Source: Fragum whitleyi (Eukaryota; Mollusca; Bivalvia; Cardiida; Cardiidae). From it: a stretch of 64,000 bases of DNA. The notes under the pieces are model-generated. The model did not search any database and was not told the DNA's origin. It saw nothing but the letters and a program-made list of their open reading frames with translations. How positions within the stretch are numbered: the first letter of the stretch is position 1; each line of letters begins with the position of its first letter. The translations under genes were made by a program, and so were the position numbers. The stretch spans positions 29,279,558 to 29,343,557 of the forward strand of contig OX411543.1 in NCBI GenBank assembly GCA_948146395.1, given 5' to 3'. Positions 11,986 to 24,091 of the stretch are shown piece by piece.

Positions 11986-12445
11986 AAATTCTGTAAGGAT
12001 TGTTTATTTATGTGTTAGGATTATGATAGATGTCAATCAATGTAACAATTTTACACTGTTTTTGATACTTAATTCATCCATGCACAGTGTGCTTATGGTG
12101 AGCTTTTGTGATACCTTGTCCTTTGTCTATGGTACAGTGTCAAGTATGCCATCAACAATTCCTTCTAACCTGACTATGAGTTTCAAGTTGTAAAGACTTT
12201 CTTCAATTTATCTATGGCAAATATGGGATCCAATACATTAGGGCAACAAGGATATTTTAAAGATTTGATCATGTACAAATCTATCTTCTACAACATAGGA
12301 CCAATTTTAAGATACTGTTATAATTTGATATACTTTGGTAGACATGAACATGGCATTGCAAACTTTTCTTGCAAACAGATAAGTTTATGGGGTTTTTTTG
12401 CTGAAAATTCTGGATTTCTGTAAGGGTATCTTTTAACATTATATA
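11986..12445. other. no recognisable gene
   Basis: Downstream of the gag-like ORF only short frames are seen, with no pol-like motif in any frame. This supports an isolated gag remnant. Confidence 0.4.
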
Positions 12446-12523
12446 AACCCCCCCCCCCCACCACCACCACCACTACCACCAAAAAAACCACAACAATAAA
12501 TAAATAAATAAATAAAAATAATG
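12446..12523. repeat. low-complexity C-run, (CCA)n and (AAAT)n
   Basis: A poly-C tract is followed by CCA trinucleotides and then AAAT tetranucleotides. Confidence 0.9.
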
Positions 12524-12534
12524 ATAAACCTGTT

Positions 12535-12665
12535 AGGCAAAATAAGGCAATCTGCAAGGTGCAAAAAGTATCAACCCTTAGGGTAAAACCAAAATTGCTC
12601 TGACAGGGATCTTTTTTTGTTTTCTGTATAGTTTCTGAATCTAGAAATATTAAACTACCTTTCTT
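12535..12665 (+). repeat. remnant of the GTGACC MITE family
   Basis: TTTCTGAATCTAGAAATATT and the following ACTACCTTTC block match the interior of 8441-8704 (CTGAATCTAGAATATTGAATC). Termini are lost. Confidence 0.45.
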
Positions 12666-12672
12666 GGAAATT

Positions 12673-12945
12673 ATGCTGCTGTCATAGCGCAGTTGGTAGC
12701 ACATCAAACTTAATCTAGAGGTCCTGAAAGGTCCTGAGTTTGATCCCCGACAGGGGCACTCGTTCTTTCAGACTATTTGTCTCCAGCCTATGGGTCGATA
12801 ATCATAGACCTATGTGGGATAGCAGCTGGAGGCTAGGAAGAATGAAATGATAGTACTGGTGTGAGAAATACCAGGAATCCATTGTTAGGTGCTCCAGCCA
12901 ATGGAATATAACTGACAAAATGTTGAAACGGTGTAAAACCCCATT
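12673..12945 (+). mobile_element. tRNA-headed SINE, best copy
   Basis: The head has a Pol III A box (TAGCGCAGTTGG at 12685) and B box (GAGTTTGATCCC at about 12735), with an anticodon-arm-like sequence closest to tRNA-Lys. The body carries a short palindromic motif (GATAATCATAGACCTATGTGGGATAG) and the block CCAGGAATCCATTGTTAGGTGCTCC, shared with 7515, 16200 and 19653. It is not a functional tRNA gene because the stems are imperfect. Confidence 0.75.
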
Positions 12946-13713
12946 GAAATAGAAAAAATGGGAAATTATCCTTGCTGAATCAAATATGTTTTTTTCAAAA
13001 ATTAGTCTCTTTTTGTGCGAGACATCACACATGAATTTTGATAGTGCAAACATATAGCATACAGATTAGTCAGATAAGCAAGGAAAACCTAATTGTCAGC
13101 TTATTACATTAACCTGCTTAAATTATGATTATGTAATAAGTCTACTTCCTTCACTTACAAGAAAAAATCAAAAATCAATACAGTACTCTTTACAACAGAA
13201 ATGGTAGAAGTCTGTATCACTTCTTACCAGCCAAAAATTGTTCTTCAAATATATCATTTACATTCATTTTCACACTTGATCAGCTGATAATTTAAATTCA
13301 ATTATTTCCATCAAGATTCATGTACTTAGATTAGCTATTTCATTTGAGATTATATATCAATGAAATCAATTTTGAGTATGTTACTTTGCACACCCAAAAG
13401 TCCTAAAGATATAAATATGACTCTTTAATAAGGAAATATCTTACACTGTAAGCTGTAAATGTAATTATAAGAGATAAAGAGAGGGTTTTTTAATATGGAA
13501 GTTTGAAACGGAAACAAATCATGTACAAATCTGCTTCACATATGCATACAGTGATAAGGTTTTTAGATTCATACCTCAATGAATTAAAAGAAAACTCCCT
13601 TCATCTCTTACTAAAAACTTTAAATAATAGAAATCAAAGCAAGAAAAAGCAAGATATTTTGATCAATTTCACATACCCATAGGGCAGACATTACAAGGGT
13701 GAACCCTACATCT
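12946..13713. other. no recognisable gene
   Basis: AT-rich. No coding signal or recognised repeat. Confidence 0.4.
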
Positions 13714-13957
13714 GGGCCCGCGGTAATAAAACTTTTCTCAAGCTCAACTGATAATTTTCTCAAATTTTGAATTAAAATAAATGTATGAAGTTATAAGATA
13801 ATATCAATAAGTTGTTATTTAAAGCAACTTATTAATAGTAACCTTTCATGTTAATACATAAATATGAGGATTACAACAGAGTTACAGCTTTAATCTCAGA
13901 TTGAAATTTGAGAAAATTAAGAATTGAGCCTGAGAAAATCTTTATAACCTTGGGCCC
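13714..13957. mobile_element. MITE with GGGCCC ends (copy 1)
   Basis: The ends are long imperfect inverted repeats of about 55 bp. Left reads GGGCCC…TAATAAAACTTTTCTCA; the complemented right reads GGGGCCCAAGGTTATAAAGA followed by TTTTCTCA. The centre is also inverted around TAATATTAATAAGTTG-type sequence. A second copy is at 56951-57193. Confidence 0.8.
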
Positions 13958-14094
13958 CAATCTTTGCTTTGAGAATGAATATACACTTGGTCTTTTGGAG
14001 TCATATTGTTACAAGTTGAGCACATTATCCTTGGATTTGTGATATTCCCTAAATAGTTTTACTACATCCAAATCTGAGCTTCTAGCTTTGGAAT

Positions 14095-14331
14095 TTAACT
14101 CTTGTCATGCTGAATAAAAAAACTGGCAAAATTATATAAAAATCAAAATGCTGAAAGCTCTGTATTTCCTACTTGTGAGTCAGAAATTGATTTTGAAAAT
14201 ACATTTTCTGAAACTTTTCTGGCTTAAAAAGGAAAAAACAGGTGGTATAGACGAAGATCAGACTGCACATATGTTTGTCTATAGCTCCTGCCAAGGCAGA
14301 AATATTCCGGCTTCAGCATGACAAGGGTTAA
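14095..14331. mobile_element. piggyBac-like MITE with TTAA flanks (copy 1)
   Basis: Terminal inverted repeat CTCTTGTCATGCTGAA / TTCAGCATGACAAGGG is bracketed by TTAA on both sides. This matches the piggyBac-superfamily habit of TTAA targets and CCC ends. It aligns over its whole length with 59489-59736. No transposase. Confidence 0.75.
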
Positions 14332-14870
14332 AAAAAGGTGTTTAAAGCCACTTATATCAATTTAGATCATATCATAGGGCTGTTCACTGCTTCCTGGGTA
14401 TCACATTATACTAGATTGGGTTCCTAATTTTTTTCCCAAGGATGTACATCAATATGTCCAGTGATGCAGAAGGAATTCCAACCAAAACCTTTAATTTTGA
14501 TTGGATAGTCAAGTCCTCCATCTAAATCCCACAAATCAGCAGAAAAAAGTTCCTACTGCTCATCATCCTGTTGATTATCAAATGGCAAAAGACACCTTAT
14601 GTCAGAATGAATGGTCATATTTATGATCAAACCCATGACCATTTGATATGCAGTCCAGCCAACTGATTTCTCCTCAGTACTGGGCATCTCAAGTATTTTT
14701 AAGAGAGAAGATGTAATTAGTGCATTTGTGACAACTATTTAGCTTTAGAAGTTGTTGAAAATGTCACACATGAAGCATGGATTTGTACATGGGCAAATGC
14801 TTGTTAAAGTTTTATCTATTCTTTCTTTGAACTAAGGATACTTTATATGGGTTGAAAATGTTACCATCTT
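14332..14870. other. no recognisable gene
   Basis: No coding signal. Nothing recurrent noticed. Confidence 0.4.
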
Positions 14871-15775
14871 ATACCCCTGTCAAAGAAGGATAGTATTATG
14901 GGATCACCCGTGGTGTACGGCCATCCTGGGGCGTGCACTTCTCTGTCCAGAGCGTAACTCTATAACCTTATGTCCGATTTCTTAAAACTTGGAAGTGATG
15001 TTCTCAGTGCAAGAACAAGAACCATTACTCTATCTGGCCTATTTTTGAGTTATTGCAAATCTGATGCAACTCATCAAGGAAAAGTGCAATGCAAAAAAAA
15101 ATAAAAAAAAACATGACTCCACCTGGCTTATTATTTGAGTTATTGCCCTTTGTTGTTTTTTATACTCTGATCTTGTCCAGTGCATATCACTTAAATTATA
15201 GGAGCTATGATAATGAAACTTGATGGGTAGATAGATCTCATTATGTGAAGTGCAATGCAAAAAAATACCTTTACCTGGGTTGTTATTTTTAGTTTTTGCC
15301 CTTTGTTGTTTTTCATACTTGTATCTTGTCTGTGGCATATCTCTTAAAGTATAGGAGCTATGATAATGAAAATTGATAGGTAGATATATCATTTTAAGGG
15401 AAATTGCAGTGCAAAAGAACCATAACTTTACCTTGGTTATTTCTTTAGTTATTGCCTTTTGGTTTTTTTTTCATACTTGAATCTTGTCCAGAGCACATCT
15501 CTAAGAGTATTTGAGTTATGATCATGAACTTCATGGGTAGATAGATCTCATCAAGGAGAAGTGCAGTACAAAAGAACCATAACTCTTACCTAGCTTAATT
15601 TTTGAGTTATTGCCCTTTGAGTTTTTTCATGATTGGATCTTGTCCAAAGCTTATCTCTTATAGTGCATCAGCTTTGATCATAATAATGATCATCTTCACT
15701 AGTCAAGGGGTATGAAATCCATAGATTCTTCTCGATTACCAGGTAAGATATGTAAAACGTTCATAACCCTCGGTC
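14871..15775 (+). repeat. tandem-repeat element, ~155-bp units
   Basis: Four to five diverged units share GAGTTATTGCCCTTTGTTG (about 15138, 15291, 15446 and 15604), giving a ~155-bp period. The unit is homologous to the 156-bp units at 17.3-18.5 kb. A non-repeated head (ATGGGATCACCCGTGG…) precedes the array. Confidence 0.7.
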
Positions 15776-16199
15776 CGACAACATGAACAATGATATACTC
15801 CTACTACAATTATTTCTCTGTCTGTCTACACAAAAATTGTCCAAAGATATTCATTCAAAATCACTTCAATTCTACTCTAAGCCCAATGTTACATCAAGCT
15901 GTGTGATGGGCGTATCTTGTGACAATTTGATACCTTGTTCAACCTGGAAACAAATGAGTATAGAAAACATTGTGATGAATGGAGAAACTGCTTTTTTTCC
16001 TTATCTACAATGTTTTTTATTTTAAAATAATACCTTTACTGAAGATGCCTTAAACTGCAACATGAAACCACTTTCAAAAGTCTGCAATTTAGTTATTGAT
16101 ATAAGACCAACTTGTTCTTGGATAAGTTTTCAAGGAAAATCTTCTCAGCCACAGGCTAAAAAAAACCAAGTTGTACAAGTCAATCATGGGAATTCCACA
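15776..16199. other. no recognisable gene
   Basis: Only short frames (80 and 62 codons), without recognisable motifs. They run into the SINE. Confidence 0.4.
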
Positions 16200-16450
16200 C
16201 CCCTGCAAGCAACAGTCTCATGTGTTCAATCAGTAGAGTTTGATTCCTGACAGCAGCACTCATCCTTTCTGACTTTTTGTCTTCCATAAATTGGTTGATA
16301 ATCCTAGACCTAAGAGGGATACCTGCTGTAGGCTAGAAAAAGATGCACCGCTAATGTAAGTACTGGTGTTAGAATTACCAGGAATTTATTGTTAGGTGCT
16401 CATGCCTCCACAATATAAATGAAAGATAGTTTAAAGTGTCGTAAAACCCT
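16200..16450 (+). mobile_element. tRNA-headed SINE, diverged copy
   Basis: The B box region (GAGTTTGATTCCTGACAG at about 16235) and the full body align with 12673-12945. The A box region is degraded. Confidence 0.65.
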
Positions 16451-16508
16451 ATTCAAACAAAATCAGTTGGTAAAGCTTCTTACTTCAAATCAAAATATAT
16501 GTTATCAT

Positions 16509-16767
16509 ATGTGACCTGCCACGCGAAAAGGAACCATCCTGGCAGTGCGTAAAGTGGCGATCCCAGTCTGACTGCGGATTGCGCAGACTGACTAGGGTCA
16601 AAATTTTTGCACTTTTTTTATTTTCCGATATAGAATGAACAATCTACCTTCCTGTAAAAGGATTTTTGAATTGCGACCTGTGCTTGACCTATGCTGGACC
16701 CAGTCTCTTTTCAAAAATTTATTTGACAGAGTTCCCAGATGGTCCCTTTTTGCATGACGGGTCACAT
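16509..16767. mobile_element. MITE, GTGACC-type TIRs (copy 2)
   Basis: Left ATGTGACCTGCCACGCGAAA and complemented right CATGTGACCCGTCATGCAAA form ~30-bp imperfect TIRs. The interior matches 8441-8704 (GACTAGGGTCAAAATTTTTG). Confidence 0.85.
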
Positions 16768-17217
16768 GTTTAATTCCCAGGCTAAAAAACTAAGTATTTT
16801 TTTAGGATGAAACTTTTGATAAACATGTACATGTAGGTTGAAAAAGCTATTTTTGACTCAAGTATAAAACTTCATATTGTTTCTTATAGGCTTATATAAT
16901 TAAATGTGTGACCTGTCAGACGAAGCGATATTCTAGATAGTGATTAAATTGTCGACACAAATCTAGCTGTGGACTTTCTGTGGAGAGGGGGGGGGATCAC
17001 CTTTGCCTTCCACTGCTTAGTCCGCAGCATATTTCTGACACCGTATGTCGGATTGACTTGAAACTTTAAAGTTATGTTCCTTTTATGATAATGGATAGCA
17101 GAGCACAAGAACAACAACTCTACCTAGCTTAATGTTTTTTAGGTATTTCCCTTTGATGTTTTTCAAACTTCGACATCCAGCTGTGTAATTGGCTTATCTT
17201 GTGACAATTTGCCACCT
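16768..17217 (+). repeat. degraded tandem-repeat element fragment
   Basis: GTGTGACCTGTCAGACGAAG near 16906 recalls a MITE end. From about 17030 the sequence (CCGTATGTCGGATTGACTTG, …CCCTTTGATGTTTTTCA) belongs to the ~155-bp repeat family, and a related stretch resumes after 18574. Confidence 0.45.
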
Positions 17218-18573
17218 TATTAGTACCCCACCAGGTACCGGTTGGGGGACTATAGGTTGCTCGATTCCGTCTGTCTGTCCGTCCGTCTGTCCGTCTGTCT
17301 GTCCGTCACACTTTTGTCCTGGCTATATCCTCTAAACCATATGTGCTAGCAACTTCAAACTTGGTACACTTATAGATCTCATTGAGGAGAAGTGTCATGT
17401 TCAAGAACCTTTACTCTGCCATGCCCACTTTTTGAGTTATTGCCCTTTGTTGTTTTTACCCTTAAATTCTTGTCTTGATCATATCTCCTAAAGTATGTGT
17501 GCTAGCAACTTAAAAATTTGTGCACTTATAGATCTCATTAAGGAGAAGTGTCATGATCAAGATCCATAACTCTGCCACACCCACTTTTTGAGTTATTGCC
17601 CTTTGTTGTTTTTAGCCTTACATTCTTGTCCAGATCATATCTCCTAAACTATAAGTGCAAGCAACTTCAAGCTTGGTACACTTATAGATCTTATTGAGGA
17701 CAAGTGTCATGTTCAAGAAATGTTATTCTGCCATGCCCACTTTTTGAGTTATTGCCATTTGTTGTTTTTACCCTTACATTTTTGTCTTGATCATATCTCC
17801 TAAATCATAAGTGCTAGCAACTTCAAACTTTGTACACTGATAGATCTCATCAAGGACCAGTGTCATGTACAAGAATTGTTATTCTGCCATGTCCACTTTT
17901 TGAGTTATTGCCCTTTGTTGTTTTTCGTCTTACATTCTTGTCCGGATCATATCTCCTAAACTATAAGTGCTAGCAACTTTAGACTTTGTACACGTATAGA
18001 TCTCATTGAGGACAAGTGTCATGTACAAGAACTGTTACTCTGCCACACCCACTTTTTGAGTTATTGCCCTTTGTTGTTTTTACCTTTACATTTTTGTCTG
18101 GACCATATCTTCTAAACCATAAGTGCTAGAAACTTCAAACTTGCTACACTTATAGATATCATTGAGGACAAGTGTCATGTACAAGAACTGTCACTCTGCC
18201 ATGTCCACTTTTTAAGGTTATTACCCTTTGTTGTTTCTATCCTGACATTTTTGTCCCGTACTTATCTCCTAAACTATAAGCCCCAGCAGCTTCAAGGTTT
18301 GTACACTGGTAGATCTCATTGAGAAGAAGTGTAATGCACAAGAACTGTTACCCTGCCACACCCACTTTTTGAGTTATTGCCCTTTGTTGTTTTTAGCCTT
18401 ACATTCTTGTCCGGATCATATCTCCTAAACTATAAGTGCTAGCAACTTCAAGCTTTGTACACTTATAGATCTCATTGAGGACAAGTGGCAAGTAGGAGAT
18501 ATATCATAAGAAAGGATTTTTTGTTATCCGGTGGGGGACTCCTGTATTGCATCGCAATACGACATGCACTTGT
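17218..18573 (+). mobile_element. tandem-repeat-containing element, seven-plus 156-bp units
   Basis: The head is GTACCCCACCAGGTACCGG then GGGGGACTATAGG; the tail is GTGGGGGACTCCTGTATTGC. A (CTGT/CCGT)n microsatellite follows the head at about 17266-17308. After it the motif CTTTTTGAGTTATTGCCC starts at 17429, 17585, 17741, 17897, 18053, 18209 and 18366, a strict 156/157-bp period. Microsatellite plus ~160-bp core repeats is the architecture reported for bivalve pearl/CvA-type elements; membership is inference. Confidence 0.8.
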
Positions 18574-19652
18574 TTAATCTTGTATGTATGGTCATTTTAC
18601 CTTTCTGCAAATGCCCCTTAAAAGACAGGATGTAATATTGGATGGGTTGTGGTGCCAATATCCAACTGGCGGGTGGATCTTTCTGTGTCAGAAGCATAAC
18701 TTTGTCCCCTTAAGTCCGATTGACTTGAACCTAGGCAATTCATTCCTTTCATGATTAAAGGCCGATGTACACATTCACGATTTTTGGCTACGGTGGCCCT
18801 ACGATTCGCAACAATTTGTAAAATTGTCATTTACCATGGTGATTTGTAGTACAACTGTGGTGACACTCATGTTTTGTGATAATTCAGTAAATTCTATGTT
18901 GGTGCTACAGAAGTTTTAAACTGTTTAAAACATTCGTGGCGAATTGTGGTGGTTATTGGGAATGGCCTAATTTATAGCACAACCGTAGTGAAATCATGTT
19001 GATTCGTACTGACACTGAAGCTTCATTTGCGACAATTCATGAGAGATCGTAGCCAGTCGTGGAATCCCACATTACGAATTCTCACGATTCACCATGAAAT
19101 GGGTACAGTTGCCGTACAAATCATCCAAGGTTTCGCTGCGGAGCTTTATGATTGGCCATGACCAATGCCGCTTAGAATCAGACTTGTACCGTATTGAACC
19201 TTACAAGCACTGTGAGCATTTGTTGTGCCACTGCAGTCAATCCTCATTGACTGTAGCGTTGCCGTCAAGAATCGTCATTCATTCGTATACATACCTTACA
19301 GACACTGTACTTATATTGTGTACATTCTTACTGGAAACATAGTGATACTGAATATTTCTACTTCTTGCCATGATTTAACCCGATCCATTCCAATTTTTCT
19401 GACCATGAGAAATCTTGGTGAATCGTGGTGAATATGGTAGGAAATCGAGAAGGTGTAAAGAGGTCTTAAAAAGTGCAGTTGGCAAGAAAAGTAACTCTAC
19501 CTTGCTTATTTTTTGAGTTATGTCCCTTTGTTGTTTTTAATACTTGGGCATCCAGCACAGCAACAGGCCTATATCGTGACAATTCGTCACCCTGTTGACA
19601 TATCAAATCCGACTAGCCTCAAATGAAATCGAAGATTTTTCAAATACAGATT
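18574..19652. other. no gene; repeat fragments and quasi-repeats
   Basis: 19490-19600 again contains the TTTTTGAGTTATGTCCCTTTG unit, so the 17.2-18.6 kb element may have inserted into an older relative. 18770-19440 holds many imperfect copies of CACGATTC/GAATCGTGG-type words. No conserved coding frame. Confidence 0.45.
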
Positions 19653-19925
19653 AAGCCGCCTTTGTAATGCAGTCGGTAGAGCTTTGGACTGTCAATCTAG
19701 AGATTTTGAGTTTGATTCCTGATGGGGGCTTTCATTCTTTCTGACTATTTCTCTTCCAACAATAGGCGATAACAGTAGACATATGTGGGATAGTAGCTGG
19801 AGACTTAGAAAGGATGTGATGGAGGAACTGGTGTAAGAAATACCAGGGATCAATTATTAGGTACTTCACCACGCTATTGCTGAAAGATTGTCAGAAGGGA
19901 TGTACAACCCCATTCAAACACACAA
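19653..19925 (+). mobile_element. tRNA-headed SINE
   Basis: A-box-like GTAATGCAGTCGGTAGAGC (about 19664) and B-box-like GAGTTTGATTCC (about 19708) precede the shared SINE body (GATAACAGTAGACATATGTG, AAATACCAGGGATCAATTATT). Confidence 0.7.
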
Positions 19926-21769
19926 ATCAACTATTGATTTTACAGTTCCAAGACAACACCTTATTATGTGAGGGATGAGGTGTATAGTTTAAAGCCCGTT
20001 TTGTAAAGCATTAGCTGCCCTATAGGCTTCTTTCATGACCACCATTGACAGGGGATTTTTTTTTTTCGAGTGCGTTTCATTTGCTGTCTGTTTTGAAAAT
20101 AACTGGGTATTTTGTTGGATAAAATTCGGAAGAGCCTGAACAGACCGGTAGAACATCTGATGCACTGTTCCAGATGTTTTCATTGGGATGAATTATCATT
20201 CAGAATAGTTATCCGGGTTGTACAGACTCTGACAGTTAAAAATCTATTATATCTCGTTTCCCGATGTTTCATGAATGTCCAGACAATCTTTAATTAATAT
20301 AGGTTTACAAACTGAAAATAATGCGAACAACAATTTAATTAATAACGATAGGTCTCATATATTTAGATAAGTGAGCCGGGATATTCAACCGGAAGTTGGT
20401 CTGTCAGTTTGTCGAAAGTTGAGATCGAACAATAACATGATTTTATAGTTTATATGTAGAATTAATCGAATAAACTTTATTTTGGAATCATTAAATGAAT
20501 AAAATGGAATATTTAAATGCAAGAATCATACTTTTATGACATGTTGTGTTGATATAAACGTTGGTTTGACCATTCTTAAGAATGAGCAACGACCCCCTGT
20601 CATCACTTGCCCGTTCTTGAGATTAAGTATTCCCGAGATCGGGCACGACAGATATACGTATGTTTTACGGTCAAATAATTAAAGTAATAAAAAGTAAAAA
20701 CTGTATCATGCCATCTCAAATTGTCATTCAAATATGATATTTGATATTGAAATTAAAGAAACTAACATCGGACATTCGCTTTTTAATGTCACGCCGATTC
20801 CACCGGATCCTCGTTGGGGTCGTTTGAGAGTTTACACACAATTTATAAATCCGAGACCGTCTTTCTCGAAATAGGAATCGAATGGTCTAATCAAGTTATT
20901 TGTCAACACAAATGTTTCAGATTTGAGAATAGAAAATTGTGGACTGGCTCTTTACTGGTAACACAGAGCTTCTCATTAAGCTAATCAACATGGATTTATT
21001 TGCCGAGAGGTAGCTCTTTCACTTCCCATTTTCTACCGTGATCGTTAAAAACGTCCGCTTACTCGGATTTTCATCTTTTATCGTCATTTTGCTATCAAAG
21101 CCATTCATTTTAAGCGTAGGTCAGTAGCAGTCAGTGCCAGTTATGATTTATTGGTCTGTCTCTTCGTCCGTCCGTCCATCCATGCATCCATCTGTCATCA
21201 ATTCTAAATATACCTAATCTAGTCGTCGGATTTCATACAAAAACTACACAAAGATGATCCTTAGGACAAGTCCTTTCAAAATATTTCACAGAATATCATA
21301 AATCATGAAGAACTCTGGTTGCCATGGCAACAGGATGAAAAAACGTCTCCAATTACAAGGCCTAGTATTTCATACTTTGCATAAAGCAGTATTGCATAAA
21401 TGCAGTATTATCTAATTCTTTACTACCAAACCACTTGAAAGTTCTCCCCATTAAAGGTAAGCCTTGTGTTTTTGGTTTCTAGACTACTCAAAGAAATAAA
21501 GAGAAAAAATAACAATTTCCTCTTAAACTGCAAGGCCTTCATCTTTTAAATTTGGTAAGATATAATTTTTCTTCTGATTATCTACTAAAAAATCTACACA
21601 TTGTTGAATCCTGAATATTGCATAGAAATAGAAAATAAGTAAGTGAAACATATATTTCTCTGAAATTATAAGACCAAATTCTGAAACATTGCAATACTAT
21701 CCTCTCTCAAAATACTTTCAATGATAACCTTTTTGAATAATAAGTAAAAGAAAAATAAAATAAACTTGT
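19926..21769. other. no recognisable gene
   Basis: An imperfect inverted block at 20565-20650 (ATTCTTAAGAAT and CCCGTTCTTGAG…) resembles 5210-5300. No supported exon or element boundary was identified. Confidence 0.4.
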
Positions 21770-22060
21770 ATGGAAGGTATTATAGTCAATTTTTGGTCTG
21801 GACAAGCATTGCGACAACCCCCCTTTTTAGCCACAACACGCGTTACGCAAAATCTCCTTATTTGAGACCGAATCTAAAAACGTTACGTTACAAAAAAGAA
21901 TTTTTGGCAATATATTTGGAAAATTGATACGGATTTATTGAAAATGCACATCAAAAGATGCGGCGTGAAAAACGGAACATTTTAATATAATTTTTATCGG
22001 GATTTATTTAGAAGTTTATCTATAGAATTTGGAAAAACGGAATTATTTTAAGATTCCAAA

Positions 22061-24091
22061 ATGAGTGTTCAAGAACATAGGATCGCTGTTGAGGACTCAC
22101 AGTCATCTGAAACATCGAAGGAAAGTGAGAAAAAAGAACAAGCTGAAACCAGAAAATTCGACATCAACGAAGCCAGGGCGCTGTTGAAGAAGTTGAGGAA
22201 CACGGAAAAGGAAAATGTAACATTCGTGCAGACATCGGGAGGACTAAATGTAAAATTCAACACCGGTACGTACGAACTTTTCAAACATAGTGCAGAATGT
22301 TTTTATATCTCGGATAAACTGAAATTTATTTGTCAAAAAGTCCCAGTTTATGATAAAGGGGGAAATCTAGTGGAAACAAAGTACAAACTCAGCTCGTCTG
22401 GCAGATGTGTTTACACTTTGAACTTATACCATACAAAATCTGCGTGTCTAGTTAATGGAAAACAAGAGCATTTATTTATTGATTCCCACTTTGGAAAAAT
22501 TATGAAATTGGCCGAGTCTCAGCTATATGATCAGCATGTATCGATTGATGATCTCAATCGCCAAATAAAAAGCGCCATTCAAGCGTGTATCGCGTCAAAA
22601 GATATAAGAAAGAAGAGCCACAATGACGTCAAAACTAATCAATCGCAAAATACAAGTAGGAAAGAAATATACGTGGATACGCACAATGAAAATAACGACA
22701 ATGAATCAACTGAAATGCTAGAAACAACGCATGAGTTTATACATGTAGATAAAAGTGAAGGAGAGAAGAAATATGGGGATGAAAGTTACAATGAATCGAG
22801 TCCTATCAAAATAATGAATAACTTGAATACAACTGAAGATAGAGTAGAAACTACCAAACAGTCAACCCAAGATGCACAATGCCAAACTGAAACTTTTGAG
22901 AGTATTATTTTCCATGAACTCGGGGCATTACGTGATTCTTTGAAAAATATGAAAGTCGAAGCTAGTGCACTTTCGCTTGAAAATGGACAGATAAGGGATG
23001 AAATAGTTAGCATGAAAAAACAAATTTTGCTAGCTAGTCAGATAAATAGCGAACAAGTTGAGAGCCTAACACAAGCAACAGTTCGAATACAAAATGCCAA
23101 CTCACAAATGAACGAGAAAATACAACGACAGTTAATTTCAGTGCAAGACAATCTAAAAAATATTCGAAGTCAAAAAGAAACATCAAAGAAGACCGAAGTC
23201 GCACAAAATGTAAATAGGCAGGTTGCCGAAGAAATGCACGAACATCTGAATTTACAGAGGAAACAAGAAGCTAGGTATGATTACGTGATCTCGAACCCTG
23301 TCCATGTGATTACCGATAAAAAGATTGATACTCGACTAGAAGAAGACTGCTATCAGATTAACAATACCTTAAAATCATCCCGGACCAAAGGATCACTCTC
23401 ACATGAGAAAACAACAGATATCACAGGAAGCCGAACTCTAATAATCGGTGATTCCATTTTGAAAGGAATTCGCAAGCGCGGCTTACAAACAAGTGTTGAT
23501 ATAAAAACATTACCGGGAAGGAAGGCAAATGACATTAAAAACAAATTGATGGAAATGGACCTATGCAGTTACAAAAACATTATTATCTATGTGGGCGGAA
23601 ATGACGCGGCAGATGGACAATCTGAATCCGTTTATGACACCTTGAGAGCTACGATCTCTGGTTTACACTGCAAGGTTTACGTATGCTCCGTATGTCCGAG
23701 ACAAGATACAGATGTCATTCCCCTAAATGATATAATTACTCAAGTCTGTCAAGACACACAAGCGGAGAAAATAGAGTCATATCCGAATTTCATCTATGGA
23801 AATGGGAAAATGGTGCGCCCCCTTTACAGTCGCGATTTGATTCATCTGAGTATGAAGGGATCAAGTCTCCTTGTGAAATCAATAAACGAGTGTATTCCAA
23901 TCATTAAAAGGGAGAGATTTACCAGTGAGAAGCGGGGTCACAACGACTCAGATTATAGAAACAGTCAATTCCAAACAAAACACAATGGACGACTGAGACA
24001 TGGAAAACCCAACTCGAATTACAGAAAGAAATGCTGGAACTGTGGATTAACTAACCACATTTCTTCAGATTGTAAATATTTGTTTTGCTAG
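22061..24091 (+). CDS. LINE ORF1: esterase-type RNA-binding protein, 676 aa
   Basis: The start ATG at 22061 has an A at -3 and opens a frame of 676 codons ending in TAG (24089-24091). Residues ~1-30 are acidic/lysine-rich. Residues ~50-165 form an unnamed globular region (…VYTLNLYHTK…LVNGK). Residues ~285-385 are a predicted coiled coil. Residues ~455-610 form an SGNH-hydrolase domain with Ser465 (GDS), Asn514 (GGND) and Asp592/His595 (DLIH). A CCHC zinc knuckle (C658-x2-C-x4-H-x4-C671) ends the protein. In related elements this protein binds LINE RNA; the role of the esterase is not settled. All expected catalytic residues are present. No internal stop is seen, unlike ORF2. Confidence 0.9.
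   Translation: MSVQEHRIAVEDSQSSETSKESEKKEQAETRKFDINEARALLKKLRNTEKENVTFVQTSGGLNVKFNTGTYELFKHSAECFYISDKLKFICQKVPVYDKGGNLVETKYKLSSSGRCVYTLNLYHTKSACLVNGKQEHLFIDSHFGKIMKLAESQLYDQHVSIDDLNRQIKSAIQACIASKDIRKKSHNDVKTNQSQNTSRKEIYVDTHNENNDNESTEMLETTHEFIHVDKSEGEKKYGDESYNESSPIKIMNNLNTTEDRVETTKQSTQDAQCQTETFESIIFHELGALRDSLKNMKVEASALSLENGQIRDEIVSMKKQILLASQINSEQVESLTQATVRIQNANSQMNEKIQRQLISVQDNLKNIRSQKETSKKTEVAQNVNRQVAEEMHEHLNLQRKQEARYDYVISNPVHVITDKKIDTRLEEDCYQINNTLKSSRTKGSLSHEKTTDITGSRTLIIGDSILKGIRKRGLQTSVDIKTLPGRKANDIKNKLMEMDLCSYKNIIIYVGGNDAADGQSESVYDTLRATISGLHCKVYVCSVCPRQDTDVIPLNDIITQVCQDTQAEKIESYPNFIYGNGKMVRPLYSRDLIHLSMKGSSLLVKSINECIPIIKRERFTSEKRGHNDSDYRNSQFQTKHNGRLRHGKPNSNYRKKCWNCGLTNHISSDCKYLFC

Noticed and set aside
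12685..12750. tRNA gene (A and B boxes)
   Set aside because: Stems do not pair and a conserved non-tRNA body follows in several copies, so it is a SINE head. The same applies at 19653 and 63803.
17218..18573. CRISPR array
   Set aside because: Contiguous 156-bp units without spacers, in a eukaryotic context.
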